Shown: positions 35,302 through 46,606 of the stretch, in pieces
Layout of the letters: each line of letters starts with the position of its first letter
Numbering within the stretch: position 1 is the stretch's first letter
Source: Coprinus comatus
Taxonomy: Eukaryota; Basidiomycota; Agaricomycetes; Agaricales; Agaricaceae
Length of the DNA stretch: 64,000 nt
Reading direction: 5' to 3'
Assembly: GCA_034638255.1 (NCBI GenBank)
Contig: JAWPGT010000010.1
Coordinates: 62,001 to 126,000 of the forward strand
Notes under the pieces: model-generated
Told to the model about the DNA's origin: nothing
Seen by the model: only the letters and a program-made list of their open reading frames with translations
Database searches by the model: none
Position numbers and translations under genes: made by a program

Positions 35302-37541
35302 ATGGGACCCAGCTGTTTTCTCTTTCCGCTACTGTGCGCGTCTTCCCTCTTATGGGCCAGTAACTCTGGGCTACGTACATACAAAACTATCCCAGGAGAT
35401 GCTGCATGGCCTTCAAAACAAACTTGGGACGCCTTCAATGCCTCCGTAGATGGCCGCTTGATCCAAACTGTACCAATTGCTACACCGTGCCATGGTGATA
35501 CCTTCAATCAAGAACAATGCAATGAGATACGCTCCCAGTGGATTTTACCAGAATTTCAGTGAGACTTTTTCCAATCTCTTACTTTTACACTTTCGGGCTA
35601 GTAACTAATCTCTTTTGTCACATATAGTGAAGAATACGCGTCATCTATCATGGCACCCCAGTTTCTGAATAAAAGTTGTGATCCGTTCAGTGATATCAAT
35701 GACCAATGTGTGATTGGCGCATATGTTCAGTATTCTGTCAACATTTCGCAACCAATACATGTAATCAAGACGCTTGCATTTGCTAAGAAGCATCATATTC
35801 GATTTGTGGTAAAAAATACTGGTCATGAGTAAGTGCTTCTAATCAACTGGAAGAAGGATTGACACTGAACCTGAATGTGAATATCCAGTTACATGGGTAA
35901 ATCTACTGGTGCTGGAGGCCTTGCGATTTGGATGCATCACTTGACGGAAACAGAATGGTTTGACGAGTATAATAAATATGGTTACAAAGGCCCAGCAATA
36001 AAGGTTTACGCTGGTGTCCTGGGAGATACTATCAATGCAGAGAGCGCGAAAAGGGGTCAAGTTGCGGTCACTGGACAATGCCCGGTAAGTTCTAGGCAAT
36101 ATCGTTTTTATTCATTGTTTGCTATACTAATGCATGTGGTTAGTCGGTAGGATTTGTAGGAGGCTACATTCAAGGCGGTGGTCATTCTCTGTTGACCTCC
36201 ATCCATGGTATGGCTGCAGATCAGGCCTTAGAATTTGAGGTCATCACTACTGAAGGCAAGTTCGTGACGGCTTCCTTTAATAATGAAATCAAGATTTGTT
36301 CTGGGCTCTAAGGGGTGGCGTGAGTGCTCTCTGTTATACCAATCATTTCAATAAACTTACAACAGTGCTGGTTGGGAATTGAAAGGGAGGAGGCACATAT
36401 GGAATAGTCTGGTCCGTCACGATCAAGACTTTCGCAGAACAAGCGGTTTCCACTATTCGCGTAAGCTTCCAACCTTCATCCACAGACACAACTGCAATGG
36501 ACACATTCTGGAAAGGCGTCGCTCTATTCCACGACGAATCTCCCAAATATTCTGCTACAAGAACATATCACACTGCATTCTTCGATAATAACGCATTTCA
36601 AGTTGCTATCCTCTTCTTCAACAATACGGAAGAAGAAGTGAAGCGCTTAACACACCCTTGGCTTCAGGGTTTACAGGACCTAGGAATCACGCCAACACTT
36701 AGTGATATTAAAGAATTCCCTACAGTCCGAAGCGCAACTGAATTGATCATCGACATGTTTGGTGGACATATGTCTGTTGGAACACAACTCATGGGATCTC
36801 GTATCCTCCCAAAAACATTATTTAAGAACTCTACCTCACTTACAAACCTTTACCAAACATGGCGTGATATTCAAACGAAAACGCGCATATTCTCAATGTC
36901 GGTATATCGCCGACATTAGAAGTGTCCGGAAATCCCAATAACGCAGTTCTCCCTGCGTTCAGAAGCATGGAAATTATGAGTATTGTTGCAGTGTACGCTC
37001 TCTTTTTTTCTTTGTATGAGCTTTCAAGTCATGTTCAGGTTGAACTGATAAAAAAAACAGGGATTGGGATAATACTTTAACAATCGAGCAGCAAGCAGGA
37101 ATTATTCAACAAACGACCTCTCTTACTGAACGTCTACGTCCGTTTGCCCCCGAAACAGGGACTTATCTTAACGAGGTAAGCAGATAACCATTTCTGGATC
37201 TCATTTATCATAGTTTAAATGTTTATCATTAATCATTCTTTCCCTTTTGATCCGTTCCATTATTTCAAAACCAAATATTCAAATATTCAAATTCTCGACA
37301 TCGTAACAATGTTGATGCTGAAACGATCATACATATGATGGTACGTTCCTTGGACATACAAAAATAGGCCGATGCATTCAACCCACACTGGAAAGAAGAC
37401 TTCTATGGGGAAAATTACAACCGTCTTTTGAAGATTAAGGATAAGTGGGATCCTGAACAAATGTTGTATGGGACTACGGCTGTTGGAGGAGATCGCTGGG
37501 TTACTGTAGAAGGTGGAAGGTTGTGTCCTGTAGATAGCTGA
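35302..37541 (+). CDS. Secreted FAD-linked oxidoreductase (BBE family), frame broken twice
   Basis: This is a VAO/PCMH-type flavin oxidase with a C-terminal berberine-bridge domain, a group that oxidises sugars, phenolics or secondary metabolites. A signal peptide is visible (MGPSCFLFPLLCASSLLWAS). The FAD domain shows SSIMAPQFLNKSCDPFS, FVVKNTGHE followed after an intron by YMGKSTGAGGLAIWMHHL (His flavin link), and QCP followed by SVGFVGGYIQGGGHS (Cys flavin link). The BBE segment reads ADAFNPHWKEDFYGENYNRL and ends LCPVDS at 37541. Two frame breaks interrupt it. One falls in the conserved DLFWALRGG motif at about 36285-36312, where the straight frame reads a stop. The second lies at about 36868-36885, before HILNVGISPTLEVSGNPNNA. 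Each needs one additional base. It is either a recent pseudogene or a set of consensus errors. Substrate is unknown. Confidence 0.75.
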
Positions 37542-38310
37542 TTAAAGTACAAATATGATGAATACTATGGCCTACTGTAGTAGGACAGGTGTAGTGTTAC
37601 CGTGTACATGCACAGGCTTGAGAGTTTGGTTGAACTGTATCATTAGAACTAACACCGGAATGAAGCCAAAGCGGGCATTGGGTATTGAAGTATAATGTAT
37701 GACACTTCATTTAAATTCCAAATTGTATACACACAATCCATTAGAAGTAATATTCGCTCCGGAAATAAGAAAAATCAGCATAGGGTAATGAACAATGTTT
37801 GTCAACATAAAGGATAAGACTCTTTTTGTAGCACTTAATTTTTGGTAGTGTATCTACCACAGTCTGCAGAGCATATTTAGAAAGCAATGCGAGAATGTAA
37901 CCAGTAATCCGCAAGTTGTCGTTAATACATGAAGAAATAAGTTTTCAAAAAAGAACTCACATCCTAGTCTAGACACAAAGAGCATGCAATTCAAATGACA
38001 CAAAAGCAGGAGCTTAGGGTATTGGGACCAGGAGATTGGGCTGAGGTCCCTAGTCATTTGGTAGTGATCAGCCACAGTTTATAAAAATGCTCCCGAGTCT
38101 GGAGTCCACAATAACCTCAAAAAACCATGCTTTAACTCTGCCATTTCGCTTCTTGAATTCCAACTTCCGGAAACTCAGGCTATTGATTTAATGTAATTAG
38201 TCTTGTTGATAAAAGACCAAAGAGAAGAAGAAGAAAAAAAAACACATACATTTGGTCCCTCCGCATTTTCCGAGATTTGTTCATGCCCATTCCTTCAACG
38301 AAGACTCGCT
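37542..38310. other. Intergenic, 3' side of the oxidoreductase
   Basis: The stretch is AT-rich with no sizeable frame. A possible terminal exon of the small minus-strand gene, reading PEFPEVGIQEAKWQS to a stop near 38131, lies after an acceptor at about 38180. Otherwise nothing was recognised. Confidence 0.4.
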
Positions 38311-38613
38311 TTAACATCCAAGCATAGATTCCTTTCTTTCTGTTGTAAAAGTTAACATCTTGAGTCCCAGTGTCTTGGCGTGGTCCTCTAAATCATTGAT
38401 GCTAGCGGCGGGCATAGCATATATTCCAAGAACAGTTACAGAATCAATAGCAATAACAAGAACAGCATTTTCAGCAAGAAGGTAGATCTCGGCTCGGATA
38501 CTTGGCAATAAATTCTTCTTGTTCTTCATCTTGTAATACCAGAAAGACCAAAAGTTTGTGGACGGGTAGTAGTCGTAGTTGAGTACAAGAGTGATAATTC
38601 CTAGAATGAGCAC
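38311..38613 (-). CDS. Possible small hypothetical protein
   Basis: An open frame of 100 codons starts MLILGIITLVLNYDYYPSTN with a hydrophobic segment, continues FWSFWYYKMKNKKNLLPSIR and AENAVLVIAIDSVTVLGIYA, and ends TLGLKMLTFTTERKESMLGC. Residue use and frame length are coding-like, and on the same strand a further frame (RVFVEGMGMNKSRKMRRDQM) with a good donor and a downstream exon lies just beyond, but one base out of register. So a small multi-exon gene with a membrane-type start is possible, perhaps broken. No family is recognised. Confidence 0.3.
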   Translation of the reverse strand: MLILGIITLVLNYDYYPSTNFWSFWYYKMKNKKNLLPSIRAEIYLLAENAVLVIAIDSVTVLGIYAMPAASINDLEDHAKTLGLKMLTFTTERKESMLGC

Positions 38614-39655
38614 AGTGTCTTGGTTTATATAGCTCTCGAGTATTCACGGTTTATGATGACTTCACTTATGACCGCATAAGTGCATAACATAGTGGAAAAA
38701 AAAGTTTGCAATCCTCGATCAGAATCGGTTTAAAATTGGATTGGTAAACGTCGCGGTTTGTTGCCTCCTCCCAGTTCAAGTTCCATTTTTTTTGTCAGGT
38801 TGTTAGCACTCCAGAGATTCAAGGAAGTAAAGGTGGTATAAGTAGTTATTCACAGTGTGAATGTGTAGGTGTAGGCGTTTCCAGTAACAGTTTTGCGGGC
38901 AGAAAATTAAGAGAAGTGGCGCAATGTCAAGTTGACCGTCGCATAGCGTCACTCGTATAAACACTTGGACAACAAACGGCAGCTTCAAGTCTCCACCATG
39001 ATATTCAATGCAAGGTTTACTATTATCTTTTTTTTTGTTACTTGTTACTTGTTTTATATACCCGAGTATACCGGAACAACAAAGAAAGCGGAAACGACCA
39101 TGAACAATGGGTTTTGTAAATAAAACTGTCCCATTGACGAAGTGTAATTTGAAATTTTTTGAAGAGATAAAAAAAAGAAAAGAAATCAGAGATCGTGTGT
39201 GCCTACAGTTATGCGGGGAAAAAAAGGAATGAAAAACGAAAGCTAAAATGGAAGGAAAAAAAAAAACAGGGAATGTTTGAACTATGTGAAGAGTTGGGGA
39301 ATCGGGATATTAATATTAATACCAATCAAATAATAGAAGAAGAAAAAACGGAGGTATTGGTATTAAAAGAAACGAGGCAGAGAGAAAGAAAGGACTGAGA
39401 GAGACCTAAGAGAAAGTGAGTGTGGAAGGGTGCATATTAAAACCCAAGCCAACCATTAAAAAAGAGTGACTACGAAGCTAAAACGAACAAACGAAACAAT
39501 AAAAAAAGTCGGATCGCCTTCATACAACAAGCAACATCGCATTAACACTACAAAATAAAATCTCACAGGGTATCACAAAAAGAAGAGAGAAAAGAACCAA
39601 AGGAGAACCCATGAAAAAGAAAAGAGAAGAAAAGAAAAGAGAATAGAAAACCTGC
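38614..39655. other. Intergenic with purine-rich tract
   Basis: No gene can be supported. The open frame at 39195-39398 is A- and G-rich low-complexity sequence. A nearly pure purine tract spans about 39577-39651 on the plus strand. It immediately follows the stop codon of the minus-strand gene, so it would be a pyrimidine-rich 3' UTR in that transcript. Confidence 0.5.
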
Positions 39656-41488
39656 TCATCCCAAAAACGCAAGTTCCGTCATCCTTCTAACTTCATCATC
39701 CTGAATCGCACTAGCTTCCACCAAGATACTTCCTCTATTATGCATAGTAGGACCCACCGGTGTCCGCTGTTGCTGTAGCCTCAAACCAACTCCAGTAGTC
39801 TTCCCGCTTAAACTTTCACTTTGTTGACCGGATGAACTGGGTCGTTTCGACGTGGTATTAGTGATAGTGTTTGTATTGGTGTTAGTATCGAATGATGTAA
39901 GTGATCGGCTAAAATCATACGTCGACTTCGGTCTTGACAAATTATTCGCCGCTTTTCTAAGATTCGTAAAAGACGTTGTAACCGAAAGTAATCTCTTTTC
40001 GTTCGTACTTGCATTTACTTTTGCGTTCGTCTTCATATTTGATGAATCCTTATCAACATCTTGAACCATGACGGATCTCTTAAACAAGTTGAACGATTTC
40101 CTCTTCATATCACTACCAAGATCCGAAAACCCTTTCCCTTTTCCCTTGCCTCTTTTCGTCGAACTTGACCCAGGTAAAGGTACGGGTACAGATAAATTGA
40201 GGTTAGACGTTGAATTCCCTTCAAATACTGGAGTTAGGGGTAACTGTCCTAATCCTTTTCCTCTTTCTTCGGGAATGACATCAGGTTCAACGATTACGTT
40301 ACCGTTAACCTTCTCATTCCCATTGACCGCCACAAACCTCGACTTCAACTCTTTTTCATCATCCCCGAACATAAAACTATCCTCAACAGGACTTTCAGCA
40401 ATCACATGAATACTGTTATGCATGTGCTGGTGTTGGTCATGAGTTTTAACCTTGAGCATATGCAAATTATTCTTTCCTTTACTAATGACACCAACGCCAA
40501 CGCCATTTGGATTCCCAGGACCCGTAATAGTATTATTCATCAATGACTCGGACGTATTCAAAGTAGAGATTGTCGTTGTGGTTTGGGAAGATGTATCCAA
40601 AGAAGGAGTAACAATTGAAGAAACTGATTCCGAAATGGATGGCATCTGACTTATTGAATCAGATTTCCTGTTGGAATTATATGCATATGAATCAGGTTCA
40701 TTGTAGAAGTTATTTAATTGGGATGGAGGCCTCAATTTAATGATAGGATTAGCAGGAGGTGGCGTTGGCGTTGGTGTTGGTGTTGACTCTGACGTAGAGG
40801 TTTTTGGATTGCTGGATGTCGATGTTGAAGAGGGATCATCCCCATTTGGGTGACTTGAACAATGTAATGAGGGAGGGGGATGTGTTTGTTGTGGACCCGA
40901 GGAGATAGAGGTAGGATTGTGAGGCGTTGGAGGAGGTGTAGGTAAGTGTGAAGAAGATGACGGAACAAACAATGGATCGGGCTTGTATTGGTCGTTGGAT
41001 CGATGAGACTGAGTTTGCGATGACCTATCTAGAGTTGGAACAGGTGGTGGTAGACCTTCAGGTGAAGGAGTCGGGAGTGGAGCATTAATTTCCGTCACCG
41101 ACTGTAATTCTGTAGCTTCTGTGAGCTTCGTAGACGAACCACCGAAAGTGAAGTTGTTCAAACGGTCGCGTTCCTCTTCTTCGGTAGCAGGGAGATATTT
41201 GTTTCTTGCTTCCCATTCCTGTTTGATGAGATCAGCAGCAGAAATGCCGTCGTCTGTAGAGTTGTGATGTTGATGAACAGGGATTAATAGATCCCGTTGT
41301 GCCTCTTGCTTGCTTAGATCCTGGCTAGGTTTGAGGGGAGGAAGAAGACCGCGTTCTCGCAATGCTGCTTCACGATTCTGCTTTGCATTTAAGGGTGGAG
41401 GAGAGATGGGAGGACTAGGAGAAAGGTTGCGAAACTTTGTTGCAATAACGCGAAGTATTGAGCGTGGTGTCTTGCGACTGAAGAACAT
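39656..41488 (-). CDS. Long disordered protein, unknown function
   Basis: A 610-codon uninterrupted frame starts MFFSRKTPRSILRVIATKFR and ends EVRRMTELAFLG at 39656. Most of it is Ser/Thr/Pro/Asn-rich and surely disordered, with PTPTPTPPP and NTNTNTITNTT runs. More conserved-looking islands are LNAKQNREAALRERGLLPPL near residues 33-52, the block AADLIKQEWEARNKYLPATE with ERDRLNNFTFGG after it, and the last 25 residues (GSILVEASAIQDDEVRRMTE). I recall ALRERGLLPP-type islands in uncharacterised mushroom proteins. The true start may lie upstream: a minus-strand exon starting MPLQVLHNDSFPSPQRPCAE at 41777 contains SRRSLLDLLSPSRRAP, and a second exon (IAPPDPSIRIPSPLQKTEPQ) could splice with a GTACAT donor into the SRKTPRS frame. 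No function is claimed. Confidence 0.65.
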   Translation of the reverse strand: MFFSRKTPRSILRVIATKFRNLSPSPPISPPPLNAKQNREAALRERGLLPPLKPSQDLSKQEAQRDLLIPVHQHHNSTDDGISAADLIKQEWEARNKYLPATEEEERDRLNNFTFGGSSTKLTEATELQSVTEINAPLPTPSPEGLPPPVPTLDRSSQTQSHRSNDQYKPDPLFVPSSSSHLPTPPPTPHNPTSISSGPQQTHPPPSLHCSSHPNGDDPSSTSTSSNPKTSTSESTPTPTPTPPPANPIIKLRPPSQLNNFYNEPDSYAYNSNRKSDSISQMPSISESVSSIVTPSLDTSSQTTTTISTLNTSESLMNNTITGPGNPNGVGVGVISKGKNNLHMLKVKTHDQHQHMHNSIHVIAESPVEDSFMFGDDEKELKSRFVAVNGNEKVNGNVIVEPDVIPEERGKGLGQLPLTPVFEGNSTSNLNLSVPVPLPGSSSTKRGKGKGKGFSDLGSDMKRKSFNLFKRSVMVQDVDKDSSNMKTNAKVNASTNEKRLLSVTTSFTNLRKAANNLSRPKSTYDFSRSLTSFDTNTNTNTITNTTSKRPSSSGQQSESLSGKTTGVGLRLQQQRTPVGPTMHNRGSILVEASAIQDDEVRRMTELAFLG

Positions 41489-42669
41489 GAGAGAGGTGAA
41501 AAGGGGGGAAAGGGAGAGGATATGTACCTGGATGGATCCTGGGGCTCTGTCTTTTGGAGTGGAGAAGGGATTCTAATGGAAGGGTCAGGTGGTGCTATAG
41601 AACGGAACAAGACACGCGAGATGCACACATTTCGTTTCTTAGATTGGATTCCTGGGGAGCGCGACGAGAGGGACTAAGAAGGTCTAGCAGGGATCTGCGC
41701 GATTTGACGGAACTTGCTTCTGCGCACGGCCTCTGAGGAGAGGGAAAGCTATCGTTGTGCAGGACTTGGAGAGGCATTCTGGAAATAGATATAGTGGTAA
41801 GTATACAAGTCAGAATACATGATATATCACTTACTATCCACACTTGGCCAGATAATTCTGGACGGACCGTGCGATACAGTCTGCAAGGGGCGAAGAAGGT
41901 GTGTGGGATTCGCATTGGATATTTAAGTCGTTCCAGAGCAGAACAAAACTAGGAATACATGCGTGGGAACACTGGCCCTGTCAAATCACATCATTTCTAC
42001 TCAATTTGTGGGGTAGCTCCACCGTCCTCGATAACAATTCATATCTCTACAACATGAAATCCATCTCTCTTCACATCTACCGGAGGATGTAAACCAGAAA
42101 CTCCATCCAAAAAATACGATAAAATATTCAAATGCCCATGTTTCGTCACGCCAGGTCCAGGTACTGTCATGTGGTATATTTTCTTTATTCATCAAGTTAC
42201 GGCTGTCTCGGAATAAGCGACCTCTACATGTTTTAAGGGTCGAATAAATTCTTTTTATTTTCGTACATATATGATATCAAGGGGTACCCATCCGAGCACG
42301 CCGTTGGAACACGGAAATCTTGGTCATTTTCCATCAGAGCCTTGTCATATAACATGACACGAAGTATCTGAACATCGAACGTTCAACTTCAGTTGACAAC
42401 TAACCTCCTGAGTCCAACTCGCAGCCGAGAATTATTACGTGTGATGTACTTCTAAGCACTAGAAGTTTTTTTTATGGCGTTACCCTCGGTATAGTCCGTA
42501 CCAAGTCTCAAGATCTCACAGTGAGAAAAACAGAGCTGCAGGCAATACAATCGAGTCAATTGATTATTATTGTTTACGGTAAATCAATCAATATTGCATA
42601 TCAACTCTAAACTTGTTCTGACTTCCACCATCACCATCACCGTCACCAAGTCAAAAACTTCAAAAAAAA
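41489..42669. other. Divergent upstream region, possible upstream exons
   Basis: The region separates the disordered protein (minus) from FRA10AC1 (plus). Its proximal part, 41493-41777, probably holds 5' exons of the disordered protein as described in that entry. The remaining 0.9 kb is AT-rich and without supportable frames. An A-run directly precedes the FRA10AC1 start codon. Confidence 0.45.
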
Positions 42670-43711
42670 ATGTCAATATACCCAACCAAATCATACCCAA
42701 TAACCAAAGGTCCTTCAGAATTCGAAATTCTCAAAGCTTCACATAAATTCCTTCGGGAAGAAGACATTGATTCCAAAATCGACAATCCCGCCGAAACTTC
42801 TAGTTTAGCTTCTAATAAAACTAAAACTTGGGAAGAACAACTAGCAGAACGTTATTATCAATCACTTTATAAAGAATTTGCTTTATGTGATTTGAAACAT
42901 TATAAATCTGGTCAAGTTCGTCTCTCCCTTTCCTCTCCAATATATCTGTTTACTAATTCCTCTATAGTTCGCTCTTCGTTGGCGTACAGAAACCGAAGTC
43001 ATATCTGAATTAGGAGAATCAACATGTGCCAATACTAGATGTAAATATCATCATCCTCTCCCAACTTCAACTTCAACTTCTACTACTATCCTCTTCGATA
43101 AAAAGACGTACAAGAAGAATAAATCAAAGAAACCGAAAACTCCACCTCAATTAACAACACTAGAACTTCCATTTACATATATTGAACAAGAAGAATCTAA
43201 ATCCGCATTGGTTAAAGTAGTTTTATGTCCTCGATGCGTTAAAAAGTTGATGTGGAAACGTACTAAAGAAAAGGAGGATAGAGAACGAGCGTTGAATGGT
43301 GGTAATGGGAATGGGAGTGGTAGTAAAGATAAGAAGGAAGAGGAAGTTGGTGTTGGTGGTGGTGTAAGTGATGACAGTAGTGATGATGATTCTGAAGGCG
43401 GGGATGAATTGAAGAAGGTTGACATTAAGGGTAAGGCAAGGGAGAAGGATGAGAAGGAGAAGGAGACAAAGTTTAGGTCAGAGGCAAAGGTGTATGCAAG
43501 ATTAGAGGAAAGACTCTTAGATTCGCACTCACGTTCAAGAGAAGATAGGAAGAAACGTTATGAACATGACCATCGTCATCACGGTAGACCCGGTGCTCGT
43601 TCTCGTTCTCGTTCTCCAAAACGTATAAACACACCCGATGTTCGCCCTCGTTCTCGTTCACCCCGACGTATAGATGCGCACACTCATTATCGCAAACGTC
43701 CCCGTTCTTAA
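42670..43711 (+). CDS. FRA10AC1-like splicing-associated protein
   Basis: This is a homologue of FRA10AC1, a nuclear protein found in late spliceosomes. Exons are 42670-42915 and 42968-43711, with a 52-nt intron whose removal joins LCDLKHYKSGQ to FALRWRTETEVISELGESTC. The family hallmarks are clear: AERYYQSLYKEFALCDLKHY, RWRTETEVISELGESTCANT, a zinc-ribbon-like pair of Cys motifs (CANTRC and LCPRC) and LPFTYIEQEESKSALVKVVL. The tail is unusual, being long, acidic and Lys-rich, and ending in an RS-like region (ARSRSRSPKR, RPRSRSPRR) typical of splicing regulators. The start ATG follows an A-run, which is favourable. The 3' end is only 48 bp from the stop codon of the convergent NDUFAF7 gene. 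The precise spliceosome step is inferred from the family. Confidence 0.85.
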
Positions 43712-43759
43712 TAAAGCTAAGAATAAAAAATTTAAATATTATTGCATTGCATCATGATT

Positions 43760-45366
43760 TCACTCTACATGTACACAATCCTCAACACTTCTATTCTCCT
43801 TAATTTCAAAAGGCCAAACTTCAGCATTAACCACTCCATCACCTCTATTTGAACTAGTCATTCCAAGAACCTTATACTCTGATCCCATACCCGTACTGTC
43901 AACCAATCGTTTCGCCGAATCTTTAATAGCAGCTTTACGTTGTTCTGTTTGTGCGGATTTTACGAGGGAATCAACGCGTATGTCAATTCCCATTCTTTCA
44001 AGGAATAAACGTTGAGCGATTGGTCCATGCGGTGTTACTATATAACGTTACACAGGGGGTTTGTTAGAGTGGAGGTGATTTACGAGAGACAGACGTACCG
44101 AGGTTTGACATTGCTTCTTTCAGGTATGCGAAATCGACGTTGGCTGTGAGATCACATTCTCCTGGACGATTGAAAATATCTACTAGTTTATGTTGTTTGA
44201 AAGCCTATCCTCATAGTCAACACACCACCATAATAAAGATAGTAGTAGAAATATACTCTGAATGAATTACCATGAACATGATCACCACCATAATCCACAA
44301 TCAAACCACAACCACCAACGGGAGGATTTGGGTTCAAATTAGGTTCTAACATTGGTTGAGAAATTCCTGAAACAACTTCTGCTACTTGATGTGCGATTCT
44401 ATAAGAAGCTGGAGAAACTTCAATAAATGTTCCAATTGGAAGATGTTGGAAACGTGGTGATGAAAGTCCTAGAACTGTTGATGTCGCTGTCGGTTTTGGT
44501 GTGAGTACTTTACGTAGGTTAGGGATTATTTGAGCATTTGTTGTTGTGGTGGTGTTGGGAGTGGATGTGGATGTACGGTCGGTGTCGATCATAACTTCAT
44601 GCCAGCCTGATTCTTGTCTCTGAATGAATTTTTTTTTAGTTAGGGTAGTGGAAACGGTAAGGGAGCATTACCTGGACAACATGGATAGGTAGAGCGTCAA
44701 AGAATTCATGTGCTACTAGCATTGTATAATCTGTTGGAGACTGGGGGATGTCTGTTACGGAATGGTGGAAGTGTAGTTTAACATTACGTCTTGAACTAAG
44801 TTTTTGTTCTTGTACTGCTCGTAAAGCTTGACTTGTTTCAACAAGATGGACACCAATAGGAGCATTAGTAGGCCGTAGTTGCGTGACAACCTAATAACAT
44901 ATCATTAGAATGACGGATTTCTTGGGAATGGTTTAGTTGCACATACCCGTAGTACATCATCCATAAGAGTTCCTCTTCCAGGACCCAGTTCAACAAGTCT
45001 AATATTTGAAGGACTTCCTGCGTTTGCCCATTGAGAGAGTAGCCAAATTCCAACTAACTAGCGGGGGAACATGAATCCTCGTCCCCAATTGTTTGTCTTT
45101 CGGCGGATGCATACCTCTCCAAACACCTGGCTAATCTCTGGACTGGTTATGAAATCTCCCTGGGAGCCAAATACTGGATTCGATGAATTCATATAATAAC
45201 CATGTGTTGGATGGGAAAGACATAGTTGCATGTAGGTGGCATATGAGATTGGACCTGTTGCTTTTATGTTGTCGACTATTATTTTCTGGATTGGAGTGAC
45301 TGCCGACGAGAAGAGTCGTCTGAGAGGTTTTGACGCGTTTACCGCGAATCGAGGAATTGACATCAT
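43760..45366 (-). CDS. NDUFAF7: NDUFAF7 protein-arginine methyltransferase
   Basis: This is the mitochondrial arginine methyltransferase NDUFAF7 (MidA family), which dimethylates the NDUFS2 subunit during complex I assembly. The start MMSIPRFAVNASKPLRRLFS is a basic mitochondrial presequence. After it come IIVDNIKATGPISYATYMQL, SHPTHGYYM, GDFITSPEISQVFGE, the SAM-binding motif VELGPGRGTLMDDVLR, VAHEFFDALPIHVVQ, GLIVDYGGDHVHGNSFR and a C-terminal part GPIAQRLFLERMGIDIRVDS. All are hallmark blocks in the correct order, and about six short introns are needed. The last exon ends SVEDCVHVE at 43760. The second Met at 45363 is an equally possible start. The gene is divergent from eIF6 across 126 bp. 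Confidence 0.9.
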
Positions 45367-45492
45367 CCAGTCGAGTCAGTTGCTGACCAAAAACCAACGG
45401 AAGCGTATCTATTGACTAGCTTTGACTCTTAGCTAAGCCTACATTATAAGCCTCCAAATCCAATCCATCACACCAAAAAAACCTCAAACACC
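45367..45492. promoter_or_regulatory. Compact bidirectional promoter, NDUFAF7 / eIF6
   Basis: Only 126 bp separate the two divergent start codons, so both promoters must overlap. The eIF6 start has a strong context (caccATGgcc at 45490-45498). No TATA element is apparent. The call is from geometry. Confidence 0.55.
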
Positions 45493-46456
45493 ATGGCCAC
45501 TCGTCTGTCTCTTTCATTTCATAAGCAAAAAATTATCCTCATCTCCCTACAGGCATCCAGTTCGAAAATAGCAGCGACATTGGTGTCTTTTCAAAATTAA
45601 CAAATAGTTACTGTCTTTGTGCAATCCAGGGCAGCACAAACTTTTACTCTGCCTTTGAGGCAGAGCTTGGCGATGTTATTCCCATCGTTCACACCAGCAT
45701 CGCTGGTACCAGGATCATTGGACGATTGACAGCTGGTACGTCTTTTTTCTATTTATTACTATTTTATTTGTTTCATAATCTTATCTTTCTTTGGTGATAA
45801 TCAGGCAATCGACATGGTCTACTAGTCCCTTCCACTACAACAGATCAAGAACTCCAACATCTTAGGAATTCACTTCCTGATGCTGTGGCTATTCAACGTG
45901 TAGAGGAAAGGCTATCGGCTTTGGGAAATGTGATCGCTTGCAACGATTATGTTGCTCTTGTACATCCAGATATCGATCGGGAAACCGAAGAGATCATCGC
46001 CGATGTTTTGAAGGTGGAAGTATTCAGACAGACAATTGCAGATAATGTTCTTGTTGGAAGTTATTGTGCTATTACAAACCAAGGAGGATTGGTTCATCCT
46101 AAAACGAGTATTCAAGATCAAGATGAATTGAGCAGTTTGCTACAGATTCCTCTAGTGGTAAGTGGAGAAAATAAAAATAATGTGTGAAAATTTTATCAAT
46201 GTTCTTGTAGGCTGGAACAGTGAATCGTGGTTCGGATGTGATTGGTGCAGGATTGGTAGTAAACGATTGGTGTGCCTTTACTGGTCTGGAGACAACAGCG
46301 ACCGAGATCAGCGTGATAGAGGCGACATTCAGTAAGAGATTGTATTTGATATCCGGATGTATAATTGACTGATGTTGTTCTGCAGAACTACAAGGCCACA
46401 GTTCGAGTGCAGTGATTGGAGAGATGAGGGATTCGTTGATTGACAACTGGGCATAA
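45493..46456 (+). CDS. TIF6: Translation initiation factor 6 (60S anti-association factor)
   Basis: This is eIF6/Tif6, which binds the 60S subunit, is needed for its biogenesis and export, and blocks premature joining to 40S. The first exon is only ten bases (45493-45502, Met-Ala-Thr plus one base) and joins across a 50-nt intron to give [20 protein letters not shown], the canonical start. Next come [100 protein letters not shown] and [20 protein letters not shown]. The stop is at 46456 after SLIDNWA. Five exons follow the fold's five-fold repeats without defects. Length is near the usual 245 residues. Confidence 0.96.
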
Positions 46457-46606
46457 ATTACCTTTTCTTTAAATGAAGCCACTTGCCTCGTGTACCATCT
46501 CTTGTCAGCCTCATGGTCTTCGCTGCACTTCTTGTTTCTCCTATTATAAAACCTTTCCATCCACGCCTTCTCTGCGTGTTTCTCCACTTCTTTAATAATC
46601 CACGCT

